64,000 nt of DNA, from assembly GCA_900129675.1 (NCBI GenBank), contig FSRD01000002.1:124001-188000 (forward strand), read 5' to 3'. The stretch is from Bradyrhizobium erythrophlei (lineage in GTDB: Bacteria; Pseudomonadota; Alphaproteobacteria; Rhizobiales; Xanthobacteraceae). Below, in pieces: positions 16,426 to 27,200 of this stretch (positions within the stretch are counted from its first letter, which is position 1; every line of letters begins with the position of its first letter). The notes under the pieces are model-generated. The model was not told where the DNA came from. It saw nothing but the letters and a program-made list of their open reading frames with translations, and made no database searches. The translations under genes were made by a program, and so were the position numbers.

Positions 16426-17928
16426 TTGGCCTTGGCCGATCAGATCGAATGGGTTTCGCTCTCGGTCTTCATCTTCTTCTTTGCGCTCGTTACCGTGATG
16501 GGTTTCTTCGCGGCGCGCTGGAAAGCCGGTCCGGTCAACGAACATCTCGATGAATGGGGACTGGGCGGACGCCAGTTCGGCACCTGGATCACCTGGTTCC
16601 TGGTCGGCGGTGATTTCTATACCGCCTACACCGTGATCGCGGTGCCGGCGCTGGTTTATGCGGTCGGCGCCTACGGCTTCTTTGCGTTGCCTTACACCGT
16701 CATCGTCTATCCCTTCGTGTTCGCCGTCATGCCGGTGCTGTGGAAGCAGGCGCATGCCAACGGCCATGTCACGGCCGCCGATGCCGTCTACGGCACCTAC
16801 AATTCGCGCGGGCTCGAACTGGCCGTTGCGATGACGGGCATGGTCGCGACCATGCCCTATATCGCCCTGCAGCTGATCGGCATGGGCGTGGTGATCAAGG
16901 CGATGGGCGTGGGCGGTGAATTGCCGCTCGTCGCCGCCTTCATCATTCTCGCGCTGTACACCTATAGCTCCGGCTTGCGCGCGCCCGCGCTGATCGCCTT
17001 CGTCAAGGATATCATGATCTATATCGTGGTGCTGGTGGCTGTGGTCGTGGTGCCGGCAAAACTCGGCGGCTATGGCGCGGTGTTTGCCGCGGCCAACGAT
17101 GCCTTCACCGCGAAAGGCGGCGCGACCGGGCTCATTTTGCAGCCGGCGCAGATGTTGCCCTATGCCACCCTGGCGCTGGGCTCGGCGCTGGCCGCCTTCA
17201 TGTATCCGCACACGCTGACCGGTATCTTCGCGTCGAAATCCGCCGACACCATTCGCAAGAATGCGATCCTGCTGCCGGCCTACACGTTGCTGCTCGGCCT
17301 GATCGCGTTGCTCGGCTACATGGCCTATGCCGCCCACATCAAGGTATCCTCGCCCAACGACGTGGTGCCGATGCTGTTCAAGGCATTGTTCCCGTCATGG
17401 TTCGCCGGCTTCGCGTTTGCGGCGATCGCGATCGGCGCGCTGGTGCCGGCGGCAGTGATGAGCATCGGCGCCGCCAATCTGTTCACCCGCAACGTCTGGA
17501 AGTCCTACGTCAATCCCGGCATCAGCCATGCCGGGGAGGCGGCGGTGGCAAAAATAGCGTCGCTGGTGGTCAAAGTCGGCGCGCTCGCTTTCATCCTGTT
17601 CCTGCCGACGCAATACGCCCTTGACCTGCAACTGCTCGGCGGTCTGTGGATCCTTCAGACCTTTCCGGCGCTGGTGTTCGGATTGTTCACGCGCTGGTTC
17701 CGCGCCGAAGGTCTGCTGCTCGGCTGGGCGGCCGGTATCGGCTGGGGGTCGTGGACGGCGTGGAGCAATGGGCTGAAGCCGCTTGCGACCATCGATCTCG
17801 GCGGCGCCAGCTATGTGTTCTATGTCGGGCTTGGCGCGCTGATCCTCAATATCGCGGTCGCTGCGGTCGCCACCGTCATCGTCGAGCTGATCTTGCCGAA
17901 ACGAACCGGCGCTACTGCTCGATCTTGA
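16426..17928 (+). CDS. mctP: SLC5-family monocarboxylate symporter (MctP-like)
   Basis: 500-residue sodium:solute symporter with about 13 membrane helices. Family features include the N-terminal LGGRQFGTWITWFLVGGDFYTAYTVIAVPALVY and the central LALGSALAAFMYPHTLTGIFASKSADTIRKN. The pairing with DUF3311 points to MctP, the rhizobial transporter for lactate, pyruvate, propionate and alanine. Translation starts at TTG 16426, following GAGGGAAGGG. The 3' end overlaps the convergent Bug receptor gene by 17 bases. Confidence 0.9.
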   Translation: MALADQIEWVSLSVFIFFFALVTVMGFFAARWKAGPVNEHLDEWGLGGRQFGTWITWFLVGGDFYTAYTVIAVPALVYAVGAYGFFALPYTVIVYPFVFAVMPVLWKQAHANGHVTAADAVYGTYNSRGLELAVAMTGMVATMPYIALQLIGMGVVIKAMGVGGELPLVAAFIILALYTYSSGLRAPALIAFVKDIMIYIVVLVAVVVVPAKLGGYGAVFAAANDAFTAKGGATGLILQPAQMLPYATLALGSALAAFMYPHTLTGIFASKSADTIRKNAILLPAYTLLLGLIALLGYMAYAAHIKVSSPNDVVPMLFKALFPSWFAGFAFAAIAIGALVPAAVMSIGAANLFTRNVWKSYVNPGISHAGEAAVAKIASLVVKVGALAFILFLPTQYALDLQLLGGLWILQTFPALVFGLFTRWFRAEGLLLGWAAGIGWGSWTAWSNGLKPLATIDLGGASYVFYVGLGALILNIAVAAVATVIVELILPKRTGATARS

Positions 17929-18892
17929 TGTTGCTGGCCTTGGCGACTTCACCCCACCGCGCGAGGTCGGCCGCCAGGATCTTCGCGAACTCGTTCGATG
18001 AATTGCCGACAGTGTCGATACCGAGCGGTTTGAGGCGTGCGATCACGTCGGGCAGCTTTGCAATTCGCATCAATTCACCCTCGAGCCTTTTGACGATCGC
18101 CGGCGGCATGGCTTTCGGCACAAAAATCCCGCTCCACAGCACTGCGTCGACGTCGGCGCCGGCCTCCTTCAGGGTCGGGACATCCGGCAAGTCCTCCATC
18201 CGTTTGGGCGCCGCGACTGCGAGCGCGCGCACCGTTCCGGCCTTGACCTGGCTCAGGACCGGACCGGCATCCGCAATGGTCGTGGTCACCTGGCCGGAAA
18301 TGACCGCCAGCACGGACTCATTGGCGCTCTTGTACGGAATGACCTGCATCGGCGCGCCGGTCTTCTGCTTGAACAGCTCGGTCACGAGCTGGAACGAGGC
18401 GGATGAGCTCGCATAATTCATCTTGTCGGGATTGGCCTTGGCATAGGTCACCAGCTCCGCCACCGATTTGATCGGCGACGAGGCGTTGACGATCATGATC
18501 AGCGGAAACGAGGCGAGTTCGGAGACCGCGACAAAATCGTTGACCGCGTCATATGGCAGCCTGGCGTAGACGGCCGGATTGATCGATATGCCGCTGGCGC
18601 TCATCAGCAGCGTGTAGCCGTCGGGCGCGGATTTCGCGACATATTCGGTCGCGACGATCGCGCCGCCGCCGGGCTTGTTTTCGACGATGACGGGCTGGCC
18701 GAAACTTTCGGACAGTTTCTGTCCGAAGACGCGCGCGATGATGTCGTTGCCGCCGCCGGCGGCGAAGCCGACGATGATGTGGATGGCGCGTGACGGATAT
18801 TTCGACGGGTCTTCCTGCGCGGAGGCGGGAGCGATGATTGCCAGCAATCCAAAACACGCGGCAATCAGAGAATAACGGTCCCGCATTCTCAT
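17912..18892 (-). CDS. Bug-family receptor, last gene of a catabolic cluster
   Basis: 326-residue Bug/TctC receptor with a signal peptide (SLIAACFGLLAIIAPASAQED). Diagnostic segments are YPSRAIHIIVGFAAGGGNDIIARVFG, VIVENKPGGGAIVATEYVAKSAPDGYTLLM and the AEFAKAN-like C-terminal helix. It is the most distal gene of a five-gene minus-strand cluster starting near 23914, 30 bases after the ThDP enzyme. The neighbouring catabolic enzymes suggest it captures the organic acid substrate of that pathway. No membrane partner is encoded here. Confidence 0.92.
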   Translation of the reverse strand: MRMRDRYSLIAACFGLLAIIAPASAQEDPSKYPSRAIHIIVGFAAGGGNDIIARVFGQKLSESFGQPVIVENKPGGGAIVATEYVAKSAPDGYTLLMSASGISINPAVYARLPYDAVNDFVAVSELASFPLIMIVNASSPIKSVAELVTYAKANPDKMNYASSSASFQLVTELFKQKTGAPMQVIPYKSANESVLAVISGQVTTTIADAGPVLSQVKAGTVRALAVAAPKRMEDLPDVPTLKEAGADVDAVLWSGIFVPKAMPPAIVKRLEGELMRIAKLPDVIARLKPLGIDTVGNSSNEFAKILAADLARWGEVAKASNIKIEQ

Positions 18893-18922
18893 GGAATCGA
18901 TCCCTTCAAAACGATCGGAAAC

Positions 18923-20656
18923 TCAAAGTCGCGTCACGTGAACATGCAGTACGGCGGCCTTGCCGTCATCGAGCGCCGCGAGAGCGCGATCGATGGCGGC
19001 CGCAAGCTCGTCCGGTTCGGTGACGCATTCGCCGTAGGCGCCGAATGCTCTCGCCACGTCGGAAAAATCCCGCCGGTCGCCCTGGCGGCCGGACATCAGC
19101 CGCGACTGGAACTGGTCGGTCTCGGCGGCGATGCCCTTCGGATAAACCCGCTGCACCGCCGATTTCACCGCCTGCCAGCCGCCATTGTCGAGCACGATGG
19201 TGAAAATCGGTATCTGGTACTGCTGCGCGACCGCGTAGACGCTGTCCGGCGCGGAGAAATGAAATCCGCCGTCGCCGATCACCTGCACGATGCGGTGGTC
19301 TGCCTTCGCGAGTTTCAGCCCCAGCGCCATGCCGCCGCTAAAACCGAGGCCGCCGCCGGCTAGCCCAACGTAACTCTGCGGCTTCGTGCGGGCGACGTGC
19401 TCCTGCAGGACCGATCCGTTGCGGATGGCTTCATTGAGGACGACGTCATCTTGCGACAGCTTTGCGCTCAGCGTCGCAAACACGAAGGCAGGGTTGAGCG
19501 CGCCTGCGACGCCTTGATTGCCGCCGGCGGTGGCGCGGCGCTTTGCGGATGCCTCGCGCGCGCTGCTCCAGCTCGCGATGCGTTCGGCTACGCGCTTGCG
19601 ATAAGCGTCATCGGCGCGGGCTTCGACCGCATCGAGCACCTGCTGCAGCACCACCGCGCAATCGCCCTGGATCCGTATATCGGTCGGAAATCCCCACATC
19701 GGAAAATCCGACTTCAACGGATCGATATCGATCTGGATCCATTTCATCGCATTCGCCCGCGCGGCATATTTCGGCACGAACGGCACGTCGGAATCGAGCA
19801 GCAGGCCGAGATCGGCGTGCTCGAGCAAGGGCAGCGGATCGGCGCCGGCGTAGCACGGCGAATCCTGCGGAATATTGAGGTCGATCGCGTTGAATTCGGC
19901 GACGCGGATGCCGGTCGCCCGCGCCAGCTTATCCAGCACCGCAACAGCCCCGGGTTTGCGGCCGAGATAGGCGGCGAACGCAACCGGGTTTTCTGCCGCC
20001 ATCAGCGTTTTCGCGATTGCGTCGGCCCGCGCGGGCTCGATGCCGCCGGCGTGCACGCTGCCGTAACGCGCCGGCGGATAGGCCGGCATCGCGGCCTCGT
20101 CCCATTCTTCTGCGAGCGTTTCGCGCGGCAGCATCATGTAGACCGGGCCGGGCGGATCGCTCTGCGCAAAGGCGCCGGCACGGGCCAAGGCTTCCTTCAC
20201 CACGATGCCGGAGGGCAGTGAATATTCCCATTTGACGTAGGGGCGGACGATGCTCGCGATATCGAAGGGGTCTTGCACGAAATGCACATAGCTGTCGCGC
20301 GATCCCGTCAGTTCGCCATGCAGCGTATGCGGGGCGCGGCCGGCGAACAGCATCACCGGCAGGCGATATCGAAACAGATTCTGGATCGCCATGCAGGCAT
20401 TCGCCGTGCCGGCATCGACATGCACCAGCACCGCCTGGCCGCGCCCGGTTGCCAGCGCATAGCCGCCGGCCATGTGCACCGCCACCACTTCATGCGGGCA
20501 CAGGATCATCTCGGGGTGCTTGCGGCCCTCCTTGTCCCAACGCGCCATTTCCTCGATCAGCGACACATGGTCGGTGCCGAGATTGGCGAAGATGTATTCG
20601 ACGCCGAGATCGACCAGTCCTTCAAGGAAATAGTGCGCGGTGCTGTAGCGGCCCAT
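18923..20656 (-). CDS. thiamine-diphosphate-dependent enzyme (acetolactate synthase/decarboxylase fold)
   Basis: 577 residues with the three-domain ThDP fold. The N-terminal PYR domain carries the cofactor-activating glutamate in CPHEVVAVHMAGGYA. A central domain follows, and the C-terminal PP domain holds the ThDP/Mg motif starting GDGGFHFSAP and ending LDNGGW. Sequence style is that of uncharacterised relatives of benzoylformate decarboxylase and acetolactate synthase. No regulatory subunit gene is adjacent, so a biosynthetic AHAS role is unlikely. Placed 3 bases after the FAH-family gene, it probably decarboxylates or carboligates a 2-oxo acid in the same pathway. Confidence 0.88.
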   Translation of the reverse strand: MGRYSTAHYFLEGLVDLGVEYIFANLGTDHVSLIEEMARWDKEGRKHPEMILCPHEVVAVHMAGGYALATGRGQAVLVHVDAGTANACMAIQNLFRYRLPVMLFAGRAPHTLHGELTGSRDSYVHFVQDPFDIASIVRPYVKWEYSLPSGIVVKEALARAGAFAQSDPPGPVYMMLPRETLAEEWDEAAMPAYPPARYGSVHAGGIEPARADAIAKTLMAAENPVAFAAYLGRKPGAVAVLDKLARATGIRVAEFNAIDLNIPQDSPCYAGADPLPLLEHADLGLLLDSDVPFVPKYAARANAMKWIQIDIDPLKSDFPMWGFPTDIRIQGDCAVVLQQVLDAVEARADDAYRKRVAERIASWSSAREASAKRRATAGGNQGVAGALNPAFVFATLSAKLSQDDVVLNEAIRNGSVLQEHVARTKPQSYVGLAGGGLGFSGGMALGLKLAKADHRIVQVIGDGGFHFSAPDSVYAVAQQYQIPIFTIVLDNGGWQAVKSAVQRVYPKGIAAETDQFQSRLMSGRQGDRRDFSDVARAFGAYGECVTEPDELAAAIDRALAALDDGKAAVLHVHVTRL

Positions 20657-20659
20657 GCG

Positions 20660-21445
20660 CTATCGCTTCTCGGCGACGAATTTGTTGCGCAGCGTGCCGA
20701 TGCCGGTGATGTCGATCTCGACGACGTCGCCGGCCTTGAGGTCCGGCGAGGCGCCGTCGGTGCCCATCCAGATCACGTCGCCCGGCCACAGCGTGAAATA
20801 TTTCGTCAGCTCCACGATGAACGGCACGATACCGAAGATCATGTCGTTGGTGTGGAAGCGGCCGGTTTCCTTGCCGTTGACCTTGACGACGGTTTCCATC
20901 TTGGCGAGATCGACATCGGTCTCGATCCACGGGCCCATCGGTTTGAAGGTGTCGGCGTTCTTGGCGCGCCACAGCCCGCGATCGGCCTTCTGCCAGGTGC
21001 GTTCGCTGACATCGTTGCCGATGGTGTAGCCGAACACGCAGGACATCGCGTTGGCCTCGGTAAGATGCTTGGCCTTCTTGCCGATAACGACGACGAGCTC
21101 ACCTTCGTAGTGGATCTTCTCGGTCGCGGTCGCCGGGATCACCACGTCTTCGTCATGCGCGATCAGCGCGTTCTGGGCGCGATAGCCGATCTCGGGCCTG
21201 TCAGGGATGTTCGGGACCGTGCCGGCCTTGTCGGCGGCTTCCTTGAGATGCTTGAGGTAGTTGAGGCCGACACAATAGAAGGTGCGGGGGATCAGCGGCA
21301 GTTCGACCTTGACGTCCTTCAGCGCGTGCGATTGCGGCGTGCGCTGCCATTCGCCGAACGGATCGCCGCTGACGGCGATCACCTTGTCGCCCTCGACGAC
21401 GCCCCAGGATGTCTTGCCGGCGGCGGTGAATTTGAGCCAACGCAT
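20660..21445 (-). CDS. fumarylacetoacetate hydrolase family protein
   Basis: 261-residue FAH-fold enzyme. The core FYCVGLNYLKHLKEAA and the metal-binding IHYEGELVVVIGKKAKHL are present, followed by GYTIGNDVSERTWQ and DVIWMGTDG. Relatives hydrolyse or decarboxylate beta-diketo acids and their enol forms, as in HpcE, oxaloacetate decarboxylase and acylpyruvases. ATG 21445 (MRWLKFTAAGK) is the expected start; longer extensions run into the monooxygenase gene. It is 17 bases downstream of the monooxygenase stop. Confidence 0.9.
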   Translation of the reverse strand: MRWLKFTAAGKTSWGVVEGDKVIAVSGDPFGEWQRTPQSHALKDVKVELPLIPRTFYCVGLNYLKHLKEAADKAGTVPNIPDRPEIGYRAQNALIAHDEDVVIPATATEKIHYEGELVVVIGKKAKHLTEANAMSCVFGYTIGNDVSERTWQKADRGLWRAKNADTFKPMGPWIETDVDLAKMETVVKVNGKETGRFHTNDMIFGIVPFIVELTKYFTLWPGDVIWMGTDGASPDLKAGDVVEIDITGIGTLRNKFVAEKR

Positions 21446-21462
21446 GAAATTTCCTCTTGTTC

Positions 21463-22830
21463 TTATTCGGCCGCGGCTTGCGGCCGGGTTTTCCAGGCGC
21501 CGGCGGCCGGACGCCGCAAGCCGAGATTTTCGCGCAGTGTCTTGCCGGCGTAATCCCAGTGGAACAAGCCGCGGCGCTGCAATTCCGGCACGACGTGGTT
21601 GACGAAGTCGGCATAGGAGCCGGGCACATAGGTCGCGGCAATGACAAAGCCGTCGCAGCCGCGGCCGACGTACATTTCTTCCAGCCTGTCGGCGATCTCC
21701 TTCGGCCCGCCGACAATGGCGTCCTGGGTCTGGCCGCGGCCGGAGAAGGTGATGAAATCGCGCGTGCTCGGGTTGGTCTTGCCGGAGGTCTTCAGCACGC
21801 CGTCGCGGATGCCGAGCATGCCTTGCATGCCCTGCAGTTCTTCCGTCGTCAGCGGCTCGTCGATGCCCTTGGCGCCGAAATCGAAATTCAGTCCCTCCGC
21901 GAGCAGCGACAGCGCATCGATTTCCAGCGGCAGCTTGCCGATCAGCGCCATCTTGTCCTCGGCCTCGGCCTTGGTCGCCGCGCACACCGGCGTGATCAGA
22001 TTGCACAGGAACATCTGGTCGGGATCGCGGCCGGCCTTGGCGGCTTCGTTGCGGATCGCGTCATAGCCCTGTTTGGCATTGGCCAGATTGCGCGCGGCGG
22101 TGAAAATCACCTCGCCCCATCGGCCTGCAAAGCGCTGGCCGCGTTCGGAAGCGCCGGCCTGGATGACGACCGGATGACCCTGCTGTGAGCGCGGCACCGT
22201 GAACGGCCCGCGCGATTTGAAGAACGCGCCCTTGTGATCGAGCCGCTTCACCTTGGTCGGATCGGCGAACCGTCCGCTCTTCTTGTCGATGATCAGCGAG
22301 CCGTCTTCCCAGGAGTCCCAGTGGCCGAGCACGACTTCCATGAATTCGTCGGCGCGGTCGTAACGGAGATCATGGTCGAGGTGCGCGTCCTTGCCCATAT
22401 TATGGGCTTCGCCGTCATTGACCGAGGTGACCACGTTCCAGGCGGCGCGGCCGCCTGTCATGAGGTCGAGGGTGGCGAACCGGCGCGCCACGTCGAACGG
22501 CTCGAAATAGGTGGTCGAACAGGTCGAGGCGAGGCCGAGTTTTTCGGTCACCATGCCCATCGTGGTCAGCACCACGATCGGATCCATCTTCACGCAGCGG
22601 ATGCCGTATTCCACCGTATGGGCGTGATCGCTGCCGTAACGGTCCGGCATCGCCAGGCGATCGTCGAAGAACGCCATGTGGAATTTGCCGGCTTCGAGAA
22701 TCCGGGCGATCTCCTGATAATAGTCGGCCGACATCGAATCATCGCGCGATTCCGGGTGCCGCCATGAACTCGGCAGGTTGGTGCAGTTCTGCGCCTGCAA
22801 AAAACCCACCAGCGCCATTTGCCGTGTCAT
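21463..22830 (-). CDS. LLM-class flavin-dependent monooxygenase (NtaA/DszA family)
   Basis: 455-residue TIM-barrel flavoprotein. The family hallmark TTYFEPFDVARRFATLDLMTGGRAAWNVVTS is split by the expected helix, and GHPVVIQAGASERGQRFAGRWGEVIF marks the flavin-binding half. Such enzymes use reduced FMN and oxygen to cleave C-N, C-S or aromatic substrates (nitrilotriacetate, dibenzothiophene sulfone, alkanesulfonates). A flavin reductase partner is required and is not visible here. It lies between the dehydrogenase and FAH genes. Confidence 0.9.
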   Translation of the reverse strand: MTRQMALVGFLQAQNCTNLPSSWRHPESRDDSMSADYYQEIARILEAGKFHMAFFDDRLAMPDRYGSDHAHTVEYGIRCVKMDPIVVLTTMGMVTEKLGLASTCSTTYFEPFDVARRFATLDLMTGGRAAWNVVTSVNDGEAHNMGKDAHLDHDLRYDRADEFMEVVLGHWDSWEDGSLIIDKKSGRFADPTKVKRLDHKGAFFKSRGPFTVPRSQQGHPVVIQAGASERGQRFAGRWGEVIFTAARNLANAKQGYDAIRNEAAKAGRDPDQMFLCNLITPVCAATKAEAEDKMALIGKLPLEIDALSLLAEGLNFDFGAKGIDEPLTTEELQGMQGMLGIRDGVLKTSGKTNPSTRDFITFSGRGQTQDAIVGGPKEIADRLEEMYVGRGCDGFVIAATYVPGSYADFVNHVVPELQRRGLFHWDYAGKTLRENLGLRRPAAGAWKTRPQAAAE

Positions 22831-22861
22831 GTTGTTCTCCCTTGGTCGGCCAAGCGAATTG

Positions 22862-23914
22862 TCACTTCAGATCGAACTCGGTGCCGAGTTTGTATTCGCC
22901 GGCCAGCGCCTTCAGTTTGTCCCAGGTCGCGTCCTCGATCTCGATGCCCTCTTTCCTGCGTTTCTGTTCGCGCAGATACTCGACCTCGCCCGGATAGAAC
23001 ACGCCGCCCGAGCCTTCCGAGGGGGGCGTGGATTTCAGATAGCGGGCGAATTCAGCGACTTCCTTCTTGAAATCCTGCAGCGGACGGAACGCGGCGACGT
23101 TGAACACCGCCATGAAGCAGCCGTCGTTGTGACGCCCGGTCGGCTCGACCCCGAAGCCGAGCCCGGTCAGCAAGCCGCACAGCACCTCGACCATGGCGGC
23201 AAGGCCGGAGCCCTTGTAGCCCTCACTGCCGCCAAGCGGCAGCAATGCGCCGCCCTTGCGATATTCCCTGGGGTCGGTGGTGTGCCGCCCCTCGGCATCG
23301 ATGATCCAGCCGGTCGGGATTTCTTCACCGCGCGCGACGGCGAGCGCGATCTTGCCGGCGGCCACCGCCGATGTCGCCATATCCAGGTAAAACGGCGCTT
23401 CGAGGTCCGACGGCACCGCAATCGAGATCGGATTGGTGCCAAGCCGGGCCTCGCGGCCGCCGAACGGGGCCACATGCTTGGGCGAGCGGCCGGAATCGGC
23501 GGTGGCAATTCCGATCATGCCGGCCTGCATCGCCATCATCGGATAATGCGCGAGCCTCCCGACATGGCTCTGCCGGAACACCGTGCAAGCGGCGACGTTG
23601 GCGGTCTTTGCCTTCTCGATCGTCAGCGCCATCGCCTTGGCGTTGACGTGAAACCCAAAACCCCAATGGCCGTCGATCACCGTGGTGGTCGGCGATTCCT
23701 GCACGATGGTCCATTTCGCGCCGGGCACGATATGGCCGGCCTTGATGCGGTCGATATAGGTCGGGACCGCGATGATGCCGTGCGAATCGTGGCCAGCGAG
23801 ATTGGCGTTGACGCAGCCGACCGCCACCGCACTGGCTTCCTCGTCCGACGCGCCGGCGGCCCTGAGCAGCGCGGTGCCGATGCGCGCGAGACGGTCGGCC
23901 TGGACGATCGGCAT
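22862..23914 (-). CDS. malate/L-lactate/ureidoglycolate-type dehydrogenase (Ldh family)
   Basis: 350-residue NAD(P)-dependent oxidoreductase of the MDH2/LDH2 family. The catalytic-region motif is LAGHDSHGIIAVPTYIDRIKAG, with PFGGREARLGTNPISIAVP and KGSGLAAMVEVLCGLLTGLGFG further on. It should interconvert a 2-hydroxy acid and 2-oxo acid. ATG 23914 is preceded by GAGGAAAT and gives the standard MPIVQADRLARIG start. It is the first gene of the cluster that continues through the monooxygenase, FAH hydrolase, ThDP enzyme and Bug receptor. Confidence 0.9.
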   Translation of the reverse strand: MPIVQADRLARIGTALLRAAGASDEEASAVAVGCVNANLAGHDSHGIIAVPTYIDRIKAGHIVPGAKWTIVQESPTTTVIDGHWGFGFHVNAKAMALTIEKAKTANVAACTVFRQSHVGRLAHYPMMAMQAGMIGIATADSGRSPKHVAPFGGREARLGTNPISIAVPSDLEAPFYLDMATSAVAAGKIALAVARGEEIPTGWIIDAEGRHTTDPREYRKGGALLPLGGSEGYKGSGLAAMVEVLCGLLTGLGFGVEPTGRHNDGCFMAVFNVAAFRPLQDFKKEVAEFARYLKSTPPSEGSGGVFYPGEVEYLREQKRRKEGIEIEDATWDKLKALAGEYKLGTEFDLK

Positions 23915-24276
23915 GGGATTTCCTCGTTGGCGCCCGCGCGAAAGGCGGGTCTTGTTTGTTGTCGCCGGTGGCATGGTCTCAAAGCGGTGGCTTGAGAGCA
24001 AGGGCAGAATATCCGGGTGGCCATGCCGTCGGCACGGCCTCGTGCGCTGCGAATTTCACAGGGCGAAACTGGGCCGCGGCGCTGCCTGGCAAATCGCGCG
24101 GGCAGCCGTCGCCGAGGGCAGGGTTACGAATTCATCAACGGAACCGTAGTTCTTCGGGGCTTCTGGCCTCGTTGTTGGCGTTGCATTTACTCTGAATCGC
24201 GGTTTGGAGCCGACAATAACGTCCATTTAGGCGTCTCCTCCACATAAAACCCCCCAGGGGCCGGCCGTGTTGCCTT
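23915..24276. promoter_or_regulatory. divergent promoter region, no gene seen
   Basis: 362 bases between the start of the catabolic cluster (minus) and the GGDEF-EAL gene (plus). Short open frames here have no recognisable product or ribosome-binding site. No clear -35/-10 pair or palindrome was found by eye. No regulator gene is adjacent on either side. Confidence 0.5.
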
Positions 24277-27200
24277 ATGGGGAGCTCGAGGACGTTGAAG
24301 ACCAGTATCGCGCGTACATTCGCGGCGTTGAACGCAACCAACGAAGCGATCCTGTACGCAAAATCGCCAGAGGAATTGTACGAGAAGGTCTGCGAAGCCG
24401 CTTTTTCCAGCGGAGACTTCCTGGCGACGGCTGTCTTTTTGCTGGAGCCGGAGACCAGCCTGCTGCGCTTTGCTGCCGGCTTCGGCGAGGATATCGTCCG
24501 GCTGCGCAGCATCGATATTTCGATTGTTGCCAATACGCCGGAGGGGTCCGGGGTCTGCGGGCAGGCCTTTCGCGACCAGAAAGTATCCATCAGCAACGAT
24601 TTCCTGAATGACTCGCGTTCGCTGGCCTGGCGTCAGGGAGCGCGCGCCGGACATGTCGGCGCGGCGGCGGCGCTGCCGCTGACCTGCAACGGCCGCAGCG
24701 TCGGCGTGTTGCTCGTGACCCGGCACGAGTCGGGGTCGATCAATCGCCGGATCGTCACGCTGCTCGAGCGCATGTCGGCGAACCTTTCATTTGCGCTGGA
24801 TAATTTCGACCATGAGGCGGCGCGCAAGAACAGCGAGCGGGCGACGCGAAGGCTCGCCCGGATGTTCGGCGCCATCAGCGCGACCAACGAAGCCATTCTT
24901 CGCGCCAAGACCGAGCGGGAGCTCTACCAGCGCGTTTGCGATGCCGCCGTCCACAGCGGAAAGTCCGTTGCCACCGCCGTCCTGCTGGCCGAGCCGGGCT
25001 CGATCTGGCTGAAGCTGGCCGCCGCCACCGGCGAGAGCCTCGATCTGATCACACGGACGCGGTTCTCGATCGATCCCGATCATGAGTTCGGCAAGGGCAT
25101 CTGCGGCGAGGCGTTCCGGACGCAGCGGCCTTGCGTCGACCACGACAGCGGGCCCTGGCAACAGGCCGGACGCGAGACCCGCGCCGTTGCCAGCGTCGCG
25201 GTTGCCTTGATCAAGGCCGGCGAGAGCGTCGGCGTATTGATGTTTTCGGTTGGCAAATCATGGGCGGCCGACGAGGAGATCATCGCGCTGTTGGCGCGGA
25301 TTGCGGAGAACGTCGCGTTCGCGCTCGACAATTTCGACCGCGCCGATGAAAAGGCGCGGGCTGATGAGCAGAAAGAGCGGCTGTCGCGCATGTTCGCGGC
25401 GCTCAGCGCCACCAACGAAGCGATCATGCGGGCGGGATCCCGCAGCGAATTGTACCAATTGGTCTGCGAGGCGGCGGCAACTGGCGGCAAGTTCACCTCC
25501 ACCACCATAGCGCTGGTGAGATCAGACAGCGACTATCTTGACATCGTCGCCACCGCCGGACCGACCGCGGAGGGTGCGCGGAAGGTCACCCTGTCGATCA
25601 ATGAGGCGCACCCGGAGGGGCGCGGAGCGTGCGGCAGGGCGATCCGTTCACGGCGGGCCTGTATCATCAACGACTATTTCGCTGATCCGCATACCCGGGC
25701 TTTCCATGCCAGAGCTCGCAGCGATGGGACAAAGTCCGGCGCGTCCTTTCCGTTGTTCGCACGCGGCCAGGTGGCCGGCATCATGATTTTCGTCGCAACC
25801 GAAAAGGACACGTTCACGCCGGAATTCGCCGAACTCCTGCAGCGGCTCGCTGATAACGTGTCGTTCGCGCTGGAGAGCTTCGACCGCGCCGACGAGAAGA
25901 ACAAGGCCGACGAGCGGATCGAATATCTGGCGTCGCACGACAGCCTGACCCGTCTTCCCAACCGGGAGAGGTTCAACGAATTGCTTCGCCATGCGATCGA
26001 TGCCGCAGGCCGTTACCGCCGGAAATTTGCCCTGCTGTTCATCGATCTCGACCGGTTCAAGGTCATCAACGACTCGCTGGGGCACGCCGCCGGCGACATG
26101 TTGCTGGTGGAGATCGCGGACCGGCTGCGCAGCGCCTTGCGCGCGAGCGACGTCGTGGCACGGCTTGGCGGCGATGAATTCGTCGTCATCCTGGAAGAAG
26201 CCGCCGAACGCCATGACGTCGAACGCGTCGCCGGCGAGCTTTTGTCCGCGCTCAGCCAGCCGCTGCAATTGAGCGGTCACGAATGCCAAACCACGGCCTC
26301 GATCGGTATCGCGATGTACCCGTCCGACGGTGCCGAGATGCAGACACTGACCAAGAATGCCGACATGGCGATGTATCTTGCCAAGGAAGACGGCAAGAAC
26401 GGTTTCCGCTTCTTCACCAAGGAGATCAAGGCGCAGTCGATCGAGCGCCTCACGCTGGAAGCGGCCTTGCGCCGTGCGCTGGAGCGCGACCAGTTCTCGC
26501 TGCACTACCAGCCGAAGGTCGATATGGCGAGCGGGCAGATCACCGGCGTCGAGGCGTTGCTGCGCTGGACTCATCCCGACCTCGGCATGGTGTCGCCGGC
26601 GCAATTCATTCCACTCGCCGAGGAGATCGGGCTGATCGTCCCGATCGGGCGCTGGGTGTTGAAGGAAGCCTGCGCGCAGAATATGGCCTGGCAGCGCCGC
26701 GGTCTGCGGCCGGTGACGATGGCGGTCAATCTTTCGCCGCGGCAATTCGCCGACGAACATCTGTTGCACGACGTCGACGAGGCATTGCTGGCAAGCGGCA
26801 TGTCGCCGGTATTGCTGCAGCTCGAGGTCACCGAAAGCATGGTGATGCGCAACGTATCGCGGGCGATCAAGGTGCTTGACGCGATCCAGAGCCGCGGCAT
26901 CCGGCTTGCGATCGACGATTTCGGAACCGGCTATTCGTCAATGTCGCTGATGAAGCAGTTTCCGATCGACACCATCAAGATCGACCGTTCCTTCGTTCGC
27001 GACCTGCCGGACGATTCCGAGGACCGGGCGATCGCGCAGGCGATCATCAGCATGGGCAAGGCGCTGGGAATGACGATCATTGCCGAAGGCGTCGAAACCG
27101 TCGAGCAGGAGGCGTTCCTGCGCGACCATTCCTGCGACGAAATGCAGGGTTTTCTGTTCAGCAAGCCGCTGCCGCCCCCGGAAATGGCCGATCTGCTGCG

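Noticed and set aside
16273..17337. Long minus-strand open frame opposite the symporter gene
   Set aside because: Low-complexity His/Arg/Asp-rich translation and a clear MctP frame on the other strand; a shadow of coding bias.
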